A stretch of 64,000 nt of DNA, taken from positions 115,324,903 through 115,388,902 of the forward strand of contig NC_084802.1 in NCBI RefSeq assembly GCF_963169125.1. Direction: 5' to 3'. Of this stretch, positions 10,617 to 21,936 are shown one piece after another. This DNA is from Humulus lupulus. Lineage: Eukaryota > Streptophyta > Magnoliopsida > Rosales > Cannabaceae. The first letter of the stretch is position 1. Every line of letters starts with the position of its first letter. Under the pieces are notes generated by a model that saw only the letters and a list, made by a program, of their open reading frames with translations, was not told the origin of the DNA and did no database searches. A program made the translations under genes and the position numbers.

Positions 10617-11606
10617 CAACTGAAGGACGAGATCGAAGGATTGATCTCGAGAGGTTACTTCCGGAAATATGTCAAAAACCAGAATACTAGTCAGGCGGCC
10701 GCGAGCCAGAGGGTAGCCGCGCCTTCGACGACACAAAACAATAGTTCCCGAGTTCGGGAAGAAGAAAGGCCCCCGCCGATAGATGGAGAGGATGTAATAA
10801 CCATCTTAGGAGGGCCTCTTCTCGCAGGAGTGGGCAAGAACGCCCAAAAGAGATATGTTAACGAGCTGAAGACTGGGGATGAGTCTCCTTATGAACCCGA
10901 ACCTAGGGCTCCAAAAAGCCAGAGGATTGAGACACAACCAATAACCTTCACCGAGGAAGACGCATCCCATGTCCAGTTTCCTCACCACGATCCGCTGGTC
11001 ATTACTCTTCAGCTGGCCAACAAAAGGGTCCACCGAGTTCTCATAGATAATGGGAGCTCAGTCAACATTCTTTACAAAGCAACCCTCGAGAAGAAGGGAC
11101 TCCCCCTTCGCGACCTGAAAGCGTGTGCAACTACTTTGTATGGCTTTTCAGGAGAAGGAACCGCCTGCATGGGATCCATCGAGCTCCCCGTGACCTTGGG
11201 AGACTACCCAGTCTCGGAAACCAAGATGATGGAGTTCGTGGTAGTAGACTTACCATCAGCATACAATGTGCTACTCGGGAGACCCGCCCTGGTCGGGCTG
11301 GGGGCAGTTTCATCAGTAAGACATTTGGCCCTTAAGTTCCCAACCCCTAGCGGGGTCGGGACATTGAAAGGAGACCAATTAGCAGGGAGGGAATGCTACA
11401 GCATCTCCTTGAGAGGAAAGAAACAGACGAGTGCACAAGGACTCGTCATTGTACAAAACAATGACGGAACGGTCTTAGAGATTGACGAGGAGATTGATCC
11501 AAGGATTGAGGAGAAAGTTGACCTCGAACCTTTAGAGGAGCTCGAGGAAGCTGATCCCTCGAAGAAGGTGAAGGTCGGAAAACACCTCCAAGATGAGGCA
11601 AAATAG
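10617..11606 (+). pseudogene. N1 protease and linker to RT
   Basis: This aspartic protease would cut the Gag-Pol polyprotein. It continues the gag frame. The active-site block is VLIDNGSSVNILYK (about 11035-11080), with Asn in place of the Thr of the common D-T-G. Such D-x-G variants are common in plant Tat elements, so this alone need not mean inactivity. A second conserved block (YNVLLGRPAL, about 11260) is present. After an acidic linker the frame meets TAG at 11604, and RT follows in the same frame. Confidence 0.8.
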
Positions 11607-11612
11607 CAATTA
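11604..11612 (+). other. In-frame amber codon with TMV-like context (UAG CAA UUA)
   Basis: The protease-RT linker reads AAA TAG CAA TTA, and RT continues in the same frame. UAG followed by CAR-YYA is the established leaky-stop context of tobacco mosaic virus. Here it may be a programmed stop between Pro and Pol or simply a decayed Gln codon; N1 has four other stops. Confidence 0.4.
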
Positions 11613-13475
11613 ATTTGCTTTTTGAAGAAGAACCAGGATGTCTTCGCGTGGTCACACTCAGACATGGTGGGGATAAGCCCGAATGTAGCAAGCCACGCAC
11701 TGAACATAGACAAAAGCTTTCCCCCGAAGCAACAAAAGCGTAGAAAGCTGGACGAAGACAGAAAGAAAGCACTGAAGGAGGAGGTTGACAGGTTAAAGGC
11801 AAACTGATTCATTAGGGATGCCTTTTACCCTGACTGGGTAGCCAATCCGGTGTTGGTCCCAAAGCCCAATGGGACGTGGCGAACCTGTATTGATTACTCA
11901 GACCTCAACAAAGCTTGCCCAAAAGATTGTTTTCCGTTACCAAGGATTGACTAGCTCATGGATGCCACGGCGGGGCATGGCCTGATGTCGTTCATGGATG
12001 CTTATTCTGGATATAACCAGATTCCCATGCATGCCCCCGACCAAGAACATACGAGCTTCATCACGGATAAAGGGATATACTGCTATAATGTCATGCCATT
12101 CGGGCTCAAGAATGCTGGAGCCACATACCAGCGGCTCGTAAACATGATGTTTTCAGAACAGATAGGGAACAACATGGAGGTTTATGTTGATGACATGCTT
12201 GTCAAGTCTCAACTCAACAAGAACCATGTTGATGACCTCGAAGAGTGCTTCGGCGTGCTCAGGAAGTATAACATGAAGCTAAATCCTCAGAAGTGCACTT
12301 TTGGGGTGTCTTCAGGAAAATTTCTGGGCTTTATTGTAAACTCTCGTGGAATCGAGGCTAACCCCGACAAGATAAAGGCCCTGATCGACATGCCCTCACC
12401 TCGAAGGCATAAAGATGTCCAAAGTCTGACTGGCAGGATGGAAGCCCTAACCAGATTCATCTCGAAATCTACGGATTGAGGTCTTCCATTTTTTAACTTA
12501 TTAAGGGGAGGTAAGAAATTTGAATGGACGGAGGAATGCGAGATGGCTTTTCAGGAGCTCAAAAAGCACCTTGCAGAACCACCCATCCTATCGAAACCTG
12601 AAACAGGAGAAATACTGTACCTATACCTTTCAACCACCGAACATGCGATAAGCGCAGTGCTCGTTCGAGAAGAAGAGAAGGTGCAAAGACCCGTTTACTA
12701 CATCAGTAAAAGATTACTGGAGGCAGAGTCAAGATACCCATTGATGGAGAAACTCGCGCTCAGTTTAATTCATTCATCTTGTAAACTCCGCCCCTACTTT
12801 CAGGCGCATCCCATCCATGTGCTTACTGATCAACCGCTTAGACAAGTCTTGTCTAAACCAGAAGCTTCATGTCGACTTCTTAAATGGGCTGTTGAGCTCG
12901 GACAGTTCGAGATCACCTACCACCCAAGAACGACCATTAAGGCACAGGCATTGGCAGAATTTATAGTGGAATGTACTGGAATAGCCGACGACGAGGTAAT
13001 AACCACGGCCCACGAGCTGTGGAAACTTTACGTCGACGGCTCATCAAATGAAAATGGAGGGGGGCAGGGGTCATTCTGGTTACCCCCGCAGGGAGTAGAT
13101 TTCATTCTGCCTTGAGATTTGGCTTTAAAGCGTCGAATAATGAGGCCGAATACGAGGCTCTATTCGCGGGACTTTGAATAGCAAAGGAGCTCAAAGCAAG
13201 AGCTATACATTACTACAGTGACTCCCAGCTCGTGGTTAATCAAATCCTAGGAGAATACCAGGCTCGTGGTACAAGAATGGCAGCTTATTTGGAGAAGGCA
13301 AAATCCGCGTTAGAGTGTTTCGAATTCTATACCATCGAACAGGTTCCCCGCGAGCAGAACTCTAATGCAGATGCCTTAGCTCGACTCGCCACATCCACCG
13401 AAAATGAAGAACTGAATGCTGTACCCATAGAACACCTATCAGCACCTAGCATTAACGAGCCAGAAGCGAGATGGG
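11607..13475 (+). pseudogene. N1 reverse transcriptase and RNase H, integrase missing
   Basis: RT would copy element RNA to cDNA, and RNase H removes the RNA strand. RT motifs run in order: PVLVPKPNG, ACPKDCFPLPRID, FMDAYSGYNQI, VMPFGLKNAGATYQRL, and the catalytic YVDDMLV near 12183. The connection domain (KLRPYFQAHPI) and RNase H (LYVDGSSN, then ASNNEAEYEAL and YSDSQLVVNQ) follow. Stops interrupt at 11805 (TGA), 11952 (TAG where homologues have Gln) and 12477 (TGA). A one-base shift in the G run near 13060 moves the RNase H frame. Reading ends at SINEPE around 13460 and joins the antisense gene with no integrase. Confidence 0.85.
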
Positions 13476-15420
13476 CGCGGTTGAGCCAGACGCATCAACC
13501 TGGACGATTAGTTCCTCGGTTGTGCTCGCAGTAGTCTGGGCTGTTGGGGTCATCTCGTGGTGTCTGGGGATCTTGGGTGGTCGGTCGGACCTCCGCGGGA
13601 TTCTCGGACGTTTACTCTTCTGAGCTCCGGATCCCTCATCGCTAAAAAGCACAGCGTCGAGGTCGGAGTCCATGGCACCTGCACAGTTCCAATCAGAGTC
13701 AGACATAATGATAATAAGCTTGGAAAATTAAAAAAATAAAACCAAGTGAAGAAAAGAACTAACTGGAACTCTTCCCCGAACTAGAGCTCGGGGACCATGA
13801 AATTCCCCCATCTTCGGAAGAAGCAGGGGGAGTACCTTCGCTCTAGGTGGGTGATAACCTCGAAAGGTCCCTATAATCGTTGGTCCCGTATTGGACAGCT
13901 ATCCCGTTCCACACCTCGTCCAAAGTATACATGGTGTCATACTTCCCGAGCCCACTATCAAACCTATGGACACAGTCGTCTTCCCAACTCCATATGTAGA
14001 AGTGGTATCTATCATGTGGGAATGAGACTAACCTATTGGGCTTATGCCTTAGTAAGGTGGGGGACCACATTCTCGAAGTATGGAGGGCTTTACCTTCATC
14101 CGAGTCTGAGCTCGAGGCTTCGTCATTAGCCTCGTTCCCCAACGGCGGACTCCTTATGCGAACTGGAAGTGGGGACCTCACCTCTCTCCTCGAAGGGAAG
14201 ACGCTTGTGGGCAGCGGCACTTGCTCCCAGTGTTCATACTTTTTATTGGACTAGTCAAAGGTAGACTGGCCCTCCCCCAAAAGTCCGCATTTTCGAAGCT
14301 TATCCTCATGTAAAAGGTACAGGAGAGACCTCCTACCATGAGGGAGTTGGAGCAGGGTCTCCTTATGTCCCTTCATTGTCTCGTCAGGAGTGGGACGTTG
14401 AAAATTGGCTGAAAAGCAAGAAACATTTCAACTAAGTACGGATCTAAGACCTAAAATCTCGAGCACAGAGATAAAGATAACGGGAATACTTACGAATCCG
14501 CCTGAATGAGTAGTGTCGAGACGGGGACAGACCGTCTGTCCAGAAGAAGGCCTTTTTGAAATCAGGCGGATGATTGGGAAGATCTTCAAAGACCTTCTTC
14601 TCTTTGGGATAGCTCGAAAGATAATAAAAGCCATCCCCTCCCCGAGCTCGGAAGGGATTGCTTTTCAGACAAAAGAGATATAAAATCTCTTGAGGCGAAG
14701 GCCCTTCCCACGACAGCTCGTGGTATAGCGACCTCAGGACAAACAGCACCCTGTAAGAATTGATGTTGAGCTGGAATGGAGCCAACCCAATGAAATCCGT
14801 GAAGTCCTTGAAAAAAGACTTCAAAGGCAACAGTGCCCCCGCCCTCATGTGTTCCTGGCTCCATGCCGCGTATTTCAGCTTAGCGTCGCGGCCCCCAGGG
14901 GCGAAATAGATTCGTTCGTGGTCGGCCGGAGCTCGACACTTCAAAGAACCTGACAAGCTGAGGCCATGGTGGGCCAAGATGTCAGTTATCTGACTAGTCA
15001 AGGTAACCGAGCTCCAATAGTGCTCGGCCTCGAAGATTTCTTTCCTAGGCTGCGAGGAAGAAGGCTCCCCCATCAATGAAAATTGAAGTTCTCCTGGACT
15101 ATATGCGACAGTGACCTTTAGTGCAGGGTTGAGGGGAATCGGCCTAGGCCCTTAATTGAATTCTGGATAAAGGGCCTCCCGAAGATTTCTCCTCTTCCCC
15201 TCTATGACCTCGTCTATTTGGCGGCGGTAATGAGCTCGAATATTCTCCTGCTCGCGCGCAAGCTCGTACTCCCGAATCCGACATTGATTCCGGGCGAACA
15301 GCGATTCTGGGCTCGGGGTTTTTGGCTCGTAAGGGATTGCCAGCAACGACCCCCACCGTCTTTCCAGATTCTATGACGTCTAGCGAGAAAGAAAAAATGG
15401 TGAGGGCCATGCATGCAAGA
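13475..15420 (-). pseudogene. N1 antisense gene with two introns
   Basis: Read from right to left, exon 1 (about 15420-14494) has a charged helical start (LERRWGSLLAIPYEP to EALYPEF), then a domain with ALLPLKSFFKDF, GLAPFQLNINSYR and PSPQEILYLFCLKSNP. This resembles proteins annotated as putative gypsy-type transposon (PF04195-like; from memory, untested). Intron 1 is 14493-14409 (GTAAGT...TTTTCAG, 85 nt) and the frame continues as PNFQRPTPDETM. Intron 2 is 13763-13679 (GTTAGT...TGTGCAG, 85 nt), entering exon 3 at AMDSDLDAVLF. The spliced frame is continuous apart from a few TAG/TAA codons that look like mutated Gln codons. The 3' exon with the coiled coil is lost in the deletion that removed integrase. 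Function unknown. Confidence 0.7.
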
Positions 15421-16368
15421 ATTATGAGTTCGATAGGAGGAGCTCAGAGTTTAGGAACAAAACAAGCCATATATTAAGACCCTTATTAAAGAGTTAGGAC
15501 GTGCGTTCCCCGAGAAAGGGAGGAGAGTGAATAATTTTTTGAAAATCCCGAAAATCAAGGGAAAAAGAGTGGCGAATAACCAGAAAAGGCAGCCTTGGGT
15601 TTCGTGCATTTGTCAAAGCCAAGGTTTTTTACCCGAAATCTTGGTGTGCAAGAAACGTCTCTTAAAATTTTAAAACCCAGAAAACAGGAATCTTGCTCAA
15701 ACATCAAAACTGGGTGTGAACCAGTGATGTAAATTCAGTATGGATATCTAAAAGGAAAAACATAAGAGCCTATCGCATAAAAATCTCCTATCGTATTATG
15801 CTAAGAAGATAAACTAGTACATTCAAAGACACAGCAAGAACAGTACGAACAAAAACTGGCAAAAGGGAAAACGAAGATTGCACACTTACACAATAATGGC
15901 GATTGCAGAGAGATCGTTGACTGAAGGAGGGGCTACAAATAAGAGCTCACGGACTCGAACAAACCGGGGGTTCTTTGCTTCTTTGGCTGAGAGAACATGC
16001 ACGGGATAGAAGTTTTCTTGGATGGCCTCTGGTTTCGTCCTTTTCTTTTGTTGCTCCTGATGAACGAAAATAAAAAAGAAGATGATGAATGGGGTCTCAT
16101 ATATATAGATGGAAAAAGGGGATTAATCCGGGGTGTTGAATGAAATCCTTGCAAGATCCAGCGGATGGGGATTACTGATAAGATGGTATCGAAAAGGTGG
16201 TAGACGAATGATCATGGGCATGTTTCCAAGGTACTCAAGTATCATAAGTGAGCAATACCCAATTGACGCGTGTCCATTTTTAGGAGTATGACGGTACGGT
16301 TCCCGAAGAAAGTAGTTCAAAAGTTTCCTTCTCTTAGGATTCGAACAAATACTTTTGAGGGGGCAAGA
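15421..16368. other. N1 region between antisense gene and 3' LTR
   Basis: No coding sequence seen. For the antisense gene this is the upstream side. A TATA-like box on the minus strand (16094-16109) could serve it. The plus-strand polypurine tract (GAGGGGGCAAGA, 16357-16368) directly precedes the 3' LTR. Confidence 0.6.
16094..16109 (-). promoter_or_regulatory. Candidate TATA box of the N1 antisense gene
   Basis: On the minus strand the sequence is CTATATATATGAGACC, about 0.7 kb upstream of the antisense frame. T2 has a similar CTTATATAAGACC at 43574-43562, also upstream of its antisense gene. Position and partial sequence agreement are the only support. Confidence 0.4.
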
Positions 16369-17163
16369 TGTTATACCCAGATTTCGAGCCATGATTAATG
16401 TGACCTCGAAAGCTGGATTCGCAGCGAATGAACCCGTAAAGTTCGAAGTATGCTCCAGGATTAAATATTGAGCCTGCAAGACTCGAGACGACCTCGAACG
16501 TGGTGGCCTCGAAACATTCACGATCTCGAAAGGTAGCTCCCGTGACGCATCTATCCTCAGGAATGACCTTCGATCAGGGGGTCCGAGCCTGACGTATGTT
16601 GGATCTCGAAGCCGTGTGACCTCGGGAGATGTCATTAGCTCGAAAGCTGATAAGAAACCTGGGAGATTAAGGGCTTGGAGATATATGATAATGACTTTGA
16701 ATATCTATAAGTGTTGTTTATAAGGGGCGTGTTCTGCATTTATTATTGTAAACCCCATAAAATCATGGGATATTATTCGATTAGTTACACGCCCCCTGGT
16801 CTTCGGGGGATGTTTCCTTTTATATTGGATTGCAGGCATTTAAAGCCATTTATTTTATTTATACAAAAAGAGTAACTACCCAAAATATGTGGGATAGTAT
16901 TCTGCAACCTTCTCTATAAATAGAGAGGTCATGCACCATTGTAATGGACCAAAATTCTGAACCTTGAGAGAAAACTCTGAAGAATTTATGCTTAAGAATT
17001 TTCAGAGATAATCTTGAGTTTAATAACAAAGACTCGTGGACTAGGCAGATTTAACTGCTGAACCACGTAAAAATCGTGTTTTGTGTTGTTATTTTTTAAT
17101 TGGTCATTACTGTTTGTTGTTTACGTGCTCTTCTTTCATTGTTGACGAAAAACGGCGTCAACA
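16369..17163 (+). repeat. N1: 3' LTR (795 bp)
   Basis: Starts TGTTATACCC after the polypurine tract and ends CGTCAACA. TATA box TATAAATAG at 16915. The U3 part is dense in TCGAA/TCGAG words. A terminal near-repeat (GTTGACGAAAAACGGCGTCAAC) can form a hairpin at the LTR end. The right flank is T1 RNase H (VREEEGV). No matching target duplication is found at the left side. Confidence 0.9.
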
Positions 17164-18400
17164 GTACGCCCTCTTCCTCTCGTACTAGTACTGCACTAGT
17201 AGCAACTTCAGTGATTGCCAGGTAAATGAACAAAGTTTCTCCTTCGATCGCCTTTGATAAAATGGGAGGCTGTGCCATATGGGCCTTTAAGGCCTGAAAA
17301 GCTTTCTCGCAGTCTCCTGTCCACTCAAATTTCTTATTGCCCCTAAGTAGATTGAAAAAAGGGACGCATTTGTCTGTTGATTTTGAAATAAATCTACTTA
17401 GGGTTGCAATCCTCCTGGTTAAACTTTGTACATCTTTGATCTTTTCTAGTGATTTCATGTCGATCAGGGATTTTATCTTGTCGGGGTTGGCCTCGATTCC
17501 TCTTGAATTTACAATGAACCCCAAGAACTTCCCTGATCCAACTCCGAAGGAACATTTGAGAGGATTTAGTTTCATCTAGTACTTGTTCAATACATCAAAA
17601 CATTCTTGTAAATCCCTTACATGTCCTTCTGCCTTCTTAGACTTTACCAGCATGTCGTCCACGTATACCTCCATGTTTATCTCGATCAATTCTTTAAACA
17701 TGTGGTTAACTAACCGCTGGCAAGTCGCACCTGCGTTTTTCAGTCCGAAGGGCATTACTTTATAACAGTACAATCCCGTATCGGTCCGAAAGCTGGTGTG
17801 ATCTTCGTCAGGGGGATACATGCTAATCTGATTGTAGCCTGAATATGCATCCATGAAGGAGAGGATCTCATTTCCTGCAGTAACATCGACCAACTGGTCG
17901 ATTCTTGGGAGTGGGAAGCAGTCCTTTGGGCAGGCTTTATTGAGGTCTATAAAATCCACACAGGTTCGCCATTTGCTGTTAGGCTTGGGAACCAGCACTG
18001 GATTGGAGACCCACGATGGATAAAATTCCACCCTGATGAACCCGTTCTCCTTTATCCTCTCACCTTCTTCTTTTAAGGCTCTCGATCGATCTTTATCGAG
18101 CATCCTTCTTTTTTGTTGCACGGGCGGATAAGTCTTGTCTATGTTCAGGACATGGCTGATAACTACAGGGTCTATCCCAGTCATGTCTTTGGGCGACCAG
18201 GCAAAGACTTCTTGGTTCTTCTTCAGAAATTCCACCAGTGCATGCTTCGTGGTTTGTTCCAGGTTTTTCCCGACCTTCACGACTCTGGTCGGTTCTTTTT
18301 CGTCAAGTTGGACCTCTTCCAGGTCCTCGACGGGTCCTACGTTTTCTTCAAAATCCCCAAAGCGAGGATCTAAATCTCTATCCTCACTTTGGGCAACACC
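17164..18400 (-). pseudogene. T1 reverse transcriptase and start of RNase H
   Basis: On the minus strand, after the amber codon at 18403-18401, the frame reads a linker with DPRFGDFEENVGP and FAWSPKDMTGIDP, then RT: PVLVPKPN, FMDAYSGYNQIS, VMPFGLKNAGAT and catalytic YVDDMLVKSK near 17650. A TAG at about 17578 replaces the Gln seen in T2 (KYQMKLNP). Reading goes on through the RT thumb to LVREEEGV, where N1 interrupts at 17163. The following RNase H and the first part of integrase are absent. Confidence 0.85.
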
Positions 18401-18403
18401 CTA
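18401..18403 (-). other. T1 conserved amber codon between protease and RT
   Basis: ACC AAA TAG GGT on the minus strand. The same codon with the same flanks occurs in T2 (36375-36377) and T3 (56049-56047). Protein similarity continues on both sides. Confidence 0.65.
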
Positions 18404-21290
18404 TTTGGTGACTTCATCACCGGATTGGGCTTGTGTATCAATTTCCATCTACAACCTATCTGGGGGAGTGCTCTTTGACGTTCCCTTTTTCGCCTTCGTG
18501 ACTGAGGCGTTGTAGCACTATCTGGCTTCCCAACACGCGTCCTACCCCTGCGTCTGTCAGGAATTTCATGGCTAAGTGCCACATAGAGGTGACGGCCCGT
18601 AGATCAACCAGTATAGGCCTTCCAATGACGGCATTGTACGCCGAAGGACAATCGACTACTATAAAAGTAGCGAGTAATGTCCTGGTAGCAGGCACTGTAC
18701 CTGCTATCACTGGTAGTCTGATTGACCCTGCAGGGGCGAGTCCCTCACCAGAGAAGTCGTATATTGTTTGGTTGCAGGGCTCCAGGTCCTTAATGGACAA
18801 CTTCATGCGTTCCAGCGAAGACTTATACAGAATATTCACCGAAATTCCTGTATCGATCAGCACTCTCTTCACCATCATGTTGGCCATTTGGATATCCACG
18901 ACCAGCGGATCGGAATGTGGGAACCGGACATGCTTGGCATCGCTATCAGAGAAGGTTATCTCGCCCTCTTTTGATCGAGCCTTTTTTGGTGCGCGGTCCT
19001 CCACAGTCATCATCTCGATGTCCTGGTCATGGCACAGAGTTCGAGCATATCGTTCCCTGGCCTTTTCGCTGTTTCCCGTGAGGTGCGGGCCTCCACAGAT
19101 GGTTAACAATGTGCCAGTCATGGGGGCAGGCTGCAAAGGTGGCGAGCGTTGGCGTGTGGACGCTTGCTCGTTGCCACTCGGAACTTCTCGTTGGGAATTC
19201 CCCGAGGCCCGTACATATCTTCTCAAGTGTCCTTGTCTGGTAAGGAACTCGATCTCATCCTTCAACTGGTTGCATTCATTTGTGTCATGTCCGTAGTCGT
19301 TATGATAACTACAGAACTTGGTAGTGTCTCTTTTAGAAATATCCTTCTGAATGGGGGCAGGCTTCTTATAAGGCACACTGGAACTCGTGGCCTGATAAAC
19401 CTCTCCCCGAGACTCAACTAGGGTAGTATAGTTAGTGAACCGAGGTTCATAACAGTTACCCTTGGCTCGTTTATTGTCAGAGGTGGAAGGCTCATTGTGT
19501 GGCCATTTTCCACCATTCTTGCCATTGCCATTGCCGTTCCCGTTGCCCTTGCCGTTGCCATTAGGCTTAGACCCATTGGCGGCTTTGGTGGGCTCTACAA
19601 CCTTCTTATCCTTGCTTGGAGGCTTTCCATCGTCGGCAATGGAATCTTCGAGCTTGATGTAACGATCAGCCCGGTCCAAGAATTCCTGGGAAGTTCTAAC
19701 CCCCTCTTTTCGGAGGCTTTTCTAGAGAGGGGTGCGACGCCTAACCCCTGCAGTTATGGCCATCATTTTGCCTTCGTCCCCCACCGTTTTTGCTCCAGTT
19801 GCTGCTCGCATAAAGTGCTGGATGTAGTCCTTCAGTGGTTCTCCATCCTACTGGCATATTTCAACTAGCTGGTTTGCCTCGGTCGGATGCACTCGACCTG
19901 CGTAGAACTGTCCGTAAAACTCCTTTACGAACATCTCCCAGGAAACTATGCTTGCAAGAGGGAACTTGAAAAACCACTCCTGCGCGGCATCAAAAAGTGT
20001 TGCAGGGAAGACACTTTCTGAATGTCCATTTGTAACGTGAGATACCGGGTCACCGTACCCATCAAAGTTCAAAAGCGTAGGCATTTTAAACTTGCTAGGA
20101 GTCTCTGCCATAGCTATCCTCTGGACGAAAGGAGTGCATTTCCTCTTGTCGTGGTCGATGTAAGATGTTCTTCCCCCGACCAGTTGTTGCACCGCCTGGT
20201 TGAGGGCATCTATCTAGGCCTGCACAGCGATAGGAATCGTTGTGGCCTCTGTTGCTGGGGAGATGTTCTCGCCATGTCGCTCACGGCGATCATTGAGTAC
20301 ATCTCTCAAATCCTCGTCTCTTCTCCGCTGCTCGCTAGCTCCGAGCCGGCTGAAGACATTATTTTGCCTGGGTTGCCCCCCAGCGTTCCATCTGCCAGGT
20401 TGGTCATCTTGAGGTGGTTGATTCCTGTTTCCACCTCTTTCGTCATTCCTCCGACCGGCATTTCCTTTGCCGGAATCAGCTTCATCATAACCATTTCCAT
20501 CTCTGAATCGTGATTGGCTATGACGGGATCGACTGTTCCCTTGATTTCCTTCCCGGGCTGAAACGTCCCGAGCGTTAGAGGGTGGCCTGCGTTGGTCGTT
20601 AGGTCCCCGTGCATTATCATGCCGTGGGGGACCTCGGACCGCAGAGCCTAACTCTGAGTTCTTCCTGTTACCAAGAGGAAGCTGTCCTCTGTTCGGAAGG
20701 TTCGACTCGTCGCCCCTATGGCGTCTAGGACTGCGAGGCTGATGCCCGGTCCTATTCTGCCTCTGATGCAGGGGATTGCCGCGACCAGCTTAGGATGGAG
20801 GCTGTGCCTCAGGGTCCAGTGGGACATCTTCATGGGGCACCTGAGGCTGTTCGGGCCTTTGCGGACTCGAGGGTTGGATAGGTGGGCTAGGATTAGGACC
20901 CCTTTGTGTTGGTCCATTCGTAGGTTGATCAGGCTGCGAGGCAGGTGCAGCCTGATTCCTAGCCAATTGCAAGGCTGCCTCGAAAGCTGCCATAGCTTCG
21001 CTCTGGCGACGGTCCATCTCCGCCTGCCTCTCACTTAACTCCACGCGCTGCCATTCAATTTCTTGTTGCTGCCGCGCCATGATTTCGGCAGCACTTTCCT
21101 GGCTGGCCCTCAGATTGGTCAGCTCTTCGTGCAACGCCCCCAGAGTACTTTTTAGCGTCGCGTCATCCATTTCTTCCTCTTCAAATTCCAAATGTGGCTC
21201 ATCCTCAGCCACGTTAGGAGGGGGAGGAGGAGGCGGGTTAGACGGTGCAGCGCCGGCCGCCTGTCCAGTTTTCCTGGTAGTTTTCGCATT
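18404..21290 (-). pseudogene. gag: T1 gag and protease
   Basis: Read on the minus strand from near 21290. A one-base loss right after the expected ATG breaks the start. Blocks in order: an acidic coiled-coil start (MDDATLKSTLGALHEEL), a Pro- and Arg-rich linker, the gag core (FPATLFDAAQEWFFKFP), a Gly-Asn repeat (about 19560-19590), the C-x2-H-x4-H-x4-C knuckle (CSYHNDYGHDTNEC, about 19330-19290), and protease with LIDTGISVNILYK, where the second Ser of DTGSS is Ile, plus YNAVIGRPIL. Several stops and shifts separate these parts, and the last shift lies near 18550. Sequence is close to T2, so T1 and T2 belong to one family. Confidence 0.8.
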
Positions 21291-21315
21291 GGTTTTCTCA
21301 ACGGTGATATATCAT

Positions 21316-21334
21316 GCTCTCAATGAAAGCACCA
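21316..21334 (-). promoter_or_regulatory. T1 primer-binding site
   Basis: Minus-strand TGGTGCTTTCATTGAGAGC, three bases inside the 5' LTR end, identical to the sites of T2 and N1. Confidence 0.7.
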
Positions 21335-21337
21335 GAA

Positions 21338-21931
21338 TGTTGACCCAGATTTTGGCCAACTGACACGGAGTCAAAATACGCTTGACGTGGAAGGATACGT
21401 TGAAATAAATATATCATGCTCGAAAATAATAAGAACACAAGATTTTAGAGTGGTTCGGCCCCAGGATCTGGTAATAACCTACGTCCACTTAGATTGTTAT
21501 TGATATAAGATCAAAAGGAGTGATCAAAGAACTAGGGTTCAATGAGTTTCACCCACCTCTGAAGAACAAGACAATATCTCAAATAGAATCCCTCTCGTCC
21601 CAAATAATTCGAAAGCCAAAAGTCCCTTCCTTGAGCTGTCTTTCTCTATTTATAGGCTCAAGGGGGATTACATGAATTTGTTACAGATATTCTTTCCTAA
21701 ATAATCGGATACTCAGGAGATTGTGGGAGTCAATTTTTGGATTTACAAAGATCTTTATAGAAACATCATGAAGCATGCGGAACCCGCGACCATACTGGTC
21801 GCAGGTAAGTTTCGGCTGCCTACTGCTTATAATTTGTCTTCTGGTCGATATCCTAGCAGTGTTCCTCCAAGTGTCAGCCACGTGTCCGGGAATCACCTAC
21901 CACGTCATCCATGCCAGTTTTTTGGATAACA
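21338..21931 (-). repeat. T1: 5' LTR (594 bp)
   Basis: On the minus strand it starts TGTTATCC and ends GGGTCAACA, like the T2 LTRs, and has the same length as the T2 5' LTR. TATA box on the minus strand near 21645. The flank to the right is Athila RNase H sequence, so this is the true element edge. Confidence 0.88.
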
Positions 21932-21936
21932 AATAC

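Larger units (their letters stand above)
8184..17163 (+). mobile_element. N1: Tat-type Ty3/gypsy element inserted in T1, integrase deleted
   Basis: Order: truncated 5' LTR, primer-binding site, gag (8553), protease, RT, RNase H (to about 13475), the minus-strand antisense gene (15420-13475), a non-coding region with polypurine tract, and the 3' LTR. Integrase and the spacer are missing. The RNase H frame runs straight into the 3' end of the antisense gene at about 13460-13480, so N1 could not have moved on its own after that deletion. From gag to RNase H the reading frame is a single continuous frame broken by five stop codons, then shifted once in a G run near 13060. Confidence 0.85.
4551..21931 (-). 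mobile_element. T1: Tat-type Ty3/gypsy retrotransposon (interrupted, 3' end off-window)
   Basis: Read on the minus strand the order is 5' LTR (21338-21931), primer-binding site, gag, protease, RT and start of RNase H (to 17164), then after an interruption integrase (7398-6397), a spacer, and the antisense gene on the plus strand (4551-5365). The element is interrupted by N1 and its flanking inverted LTR (7399-17163) and by E1 at 4550, so the 3' LTR lies left of the window. About 1.07 kb of RNase H/integrase sequence present in T2 is missing at the N1 junction. T1 entered the RNase H region of the Athila element A1. AATAC (21932-21936) is the likely target-duplication arm on this side. All coding parts are broken. 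Confidence 0.8.

Noticed and set aside
13557..14254. Plus-strand frames after N1 RNase H that might be a remnant of integrase.
   Set aside because: No integrase motif. The minus strand here carries the antisense gene exons with splice sites.
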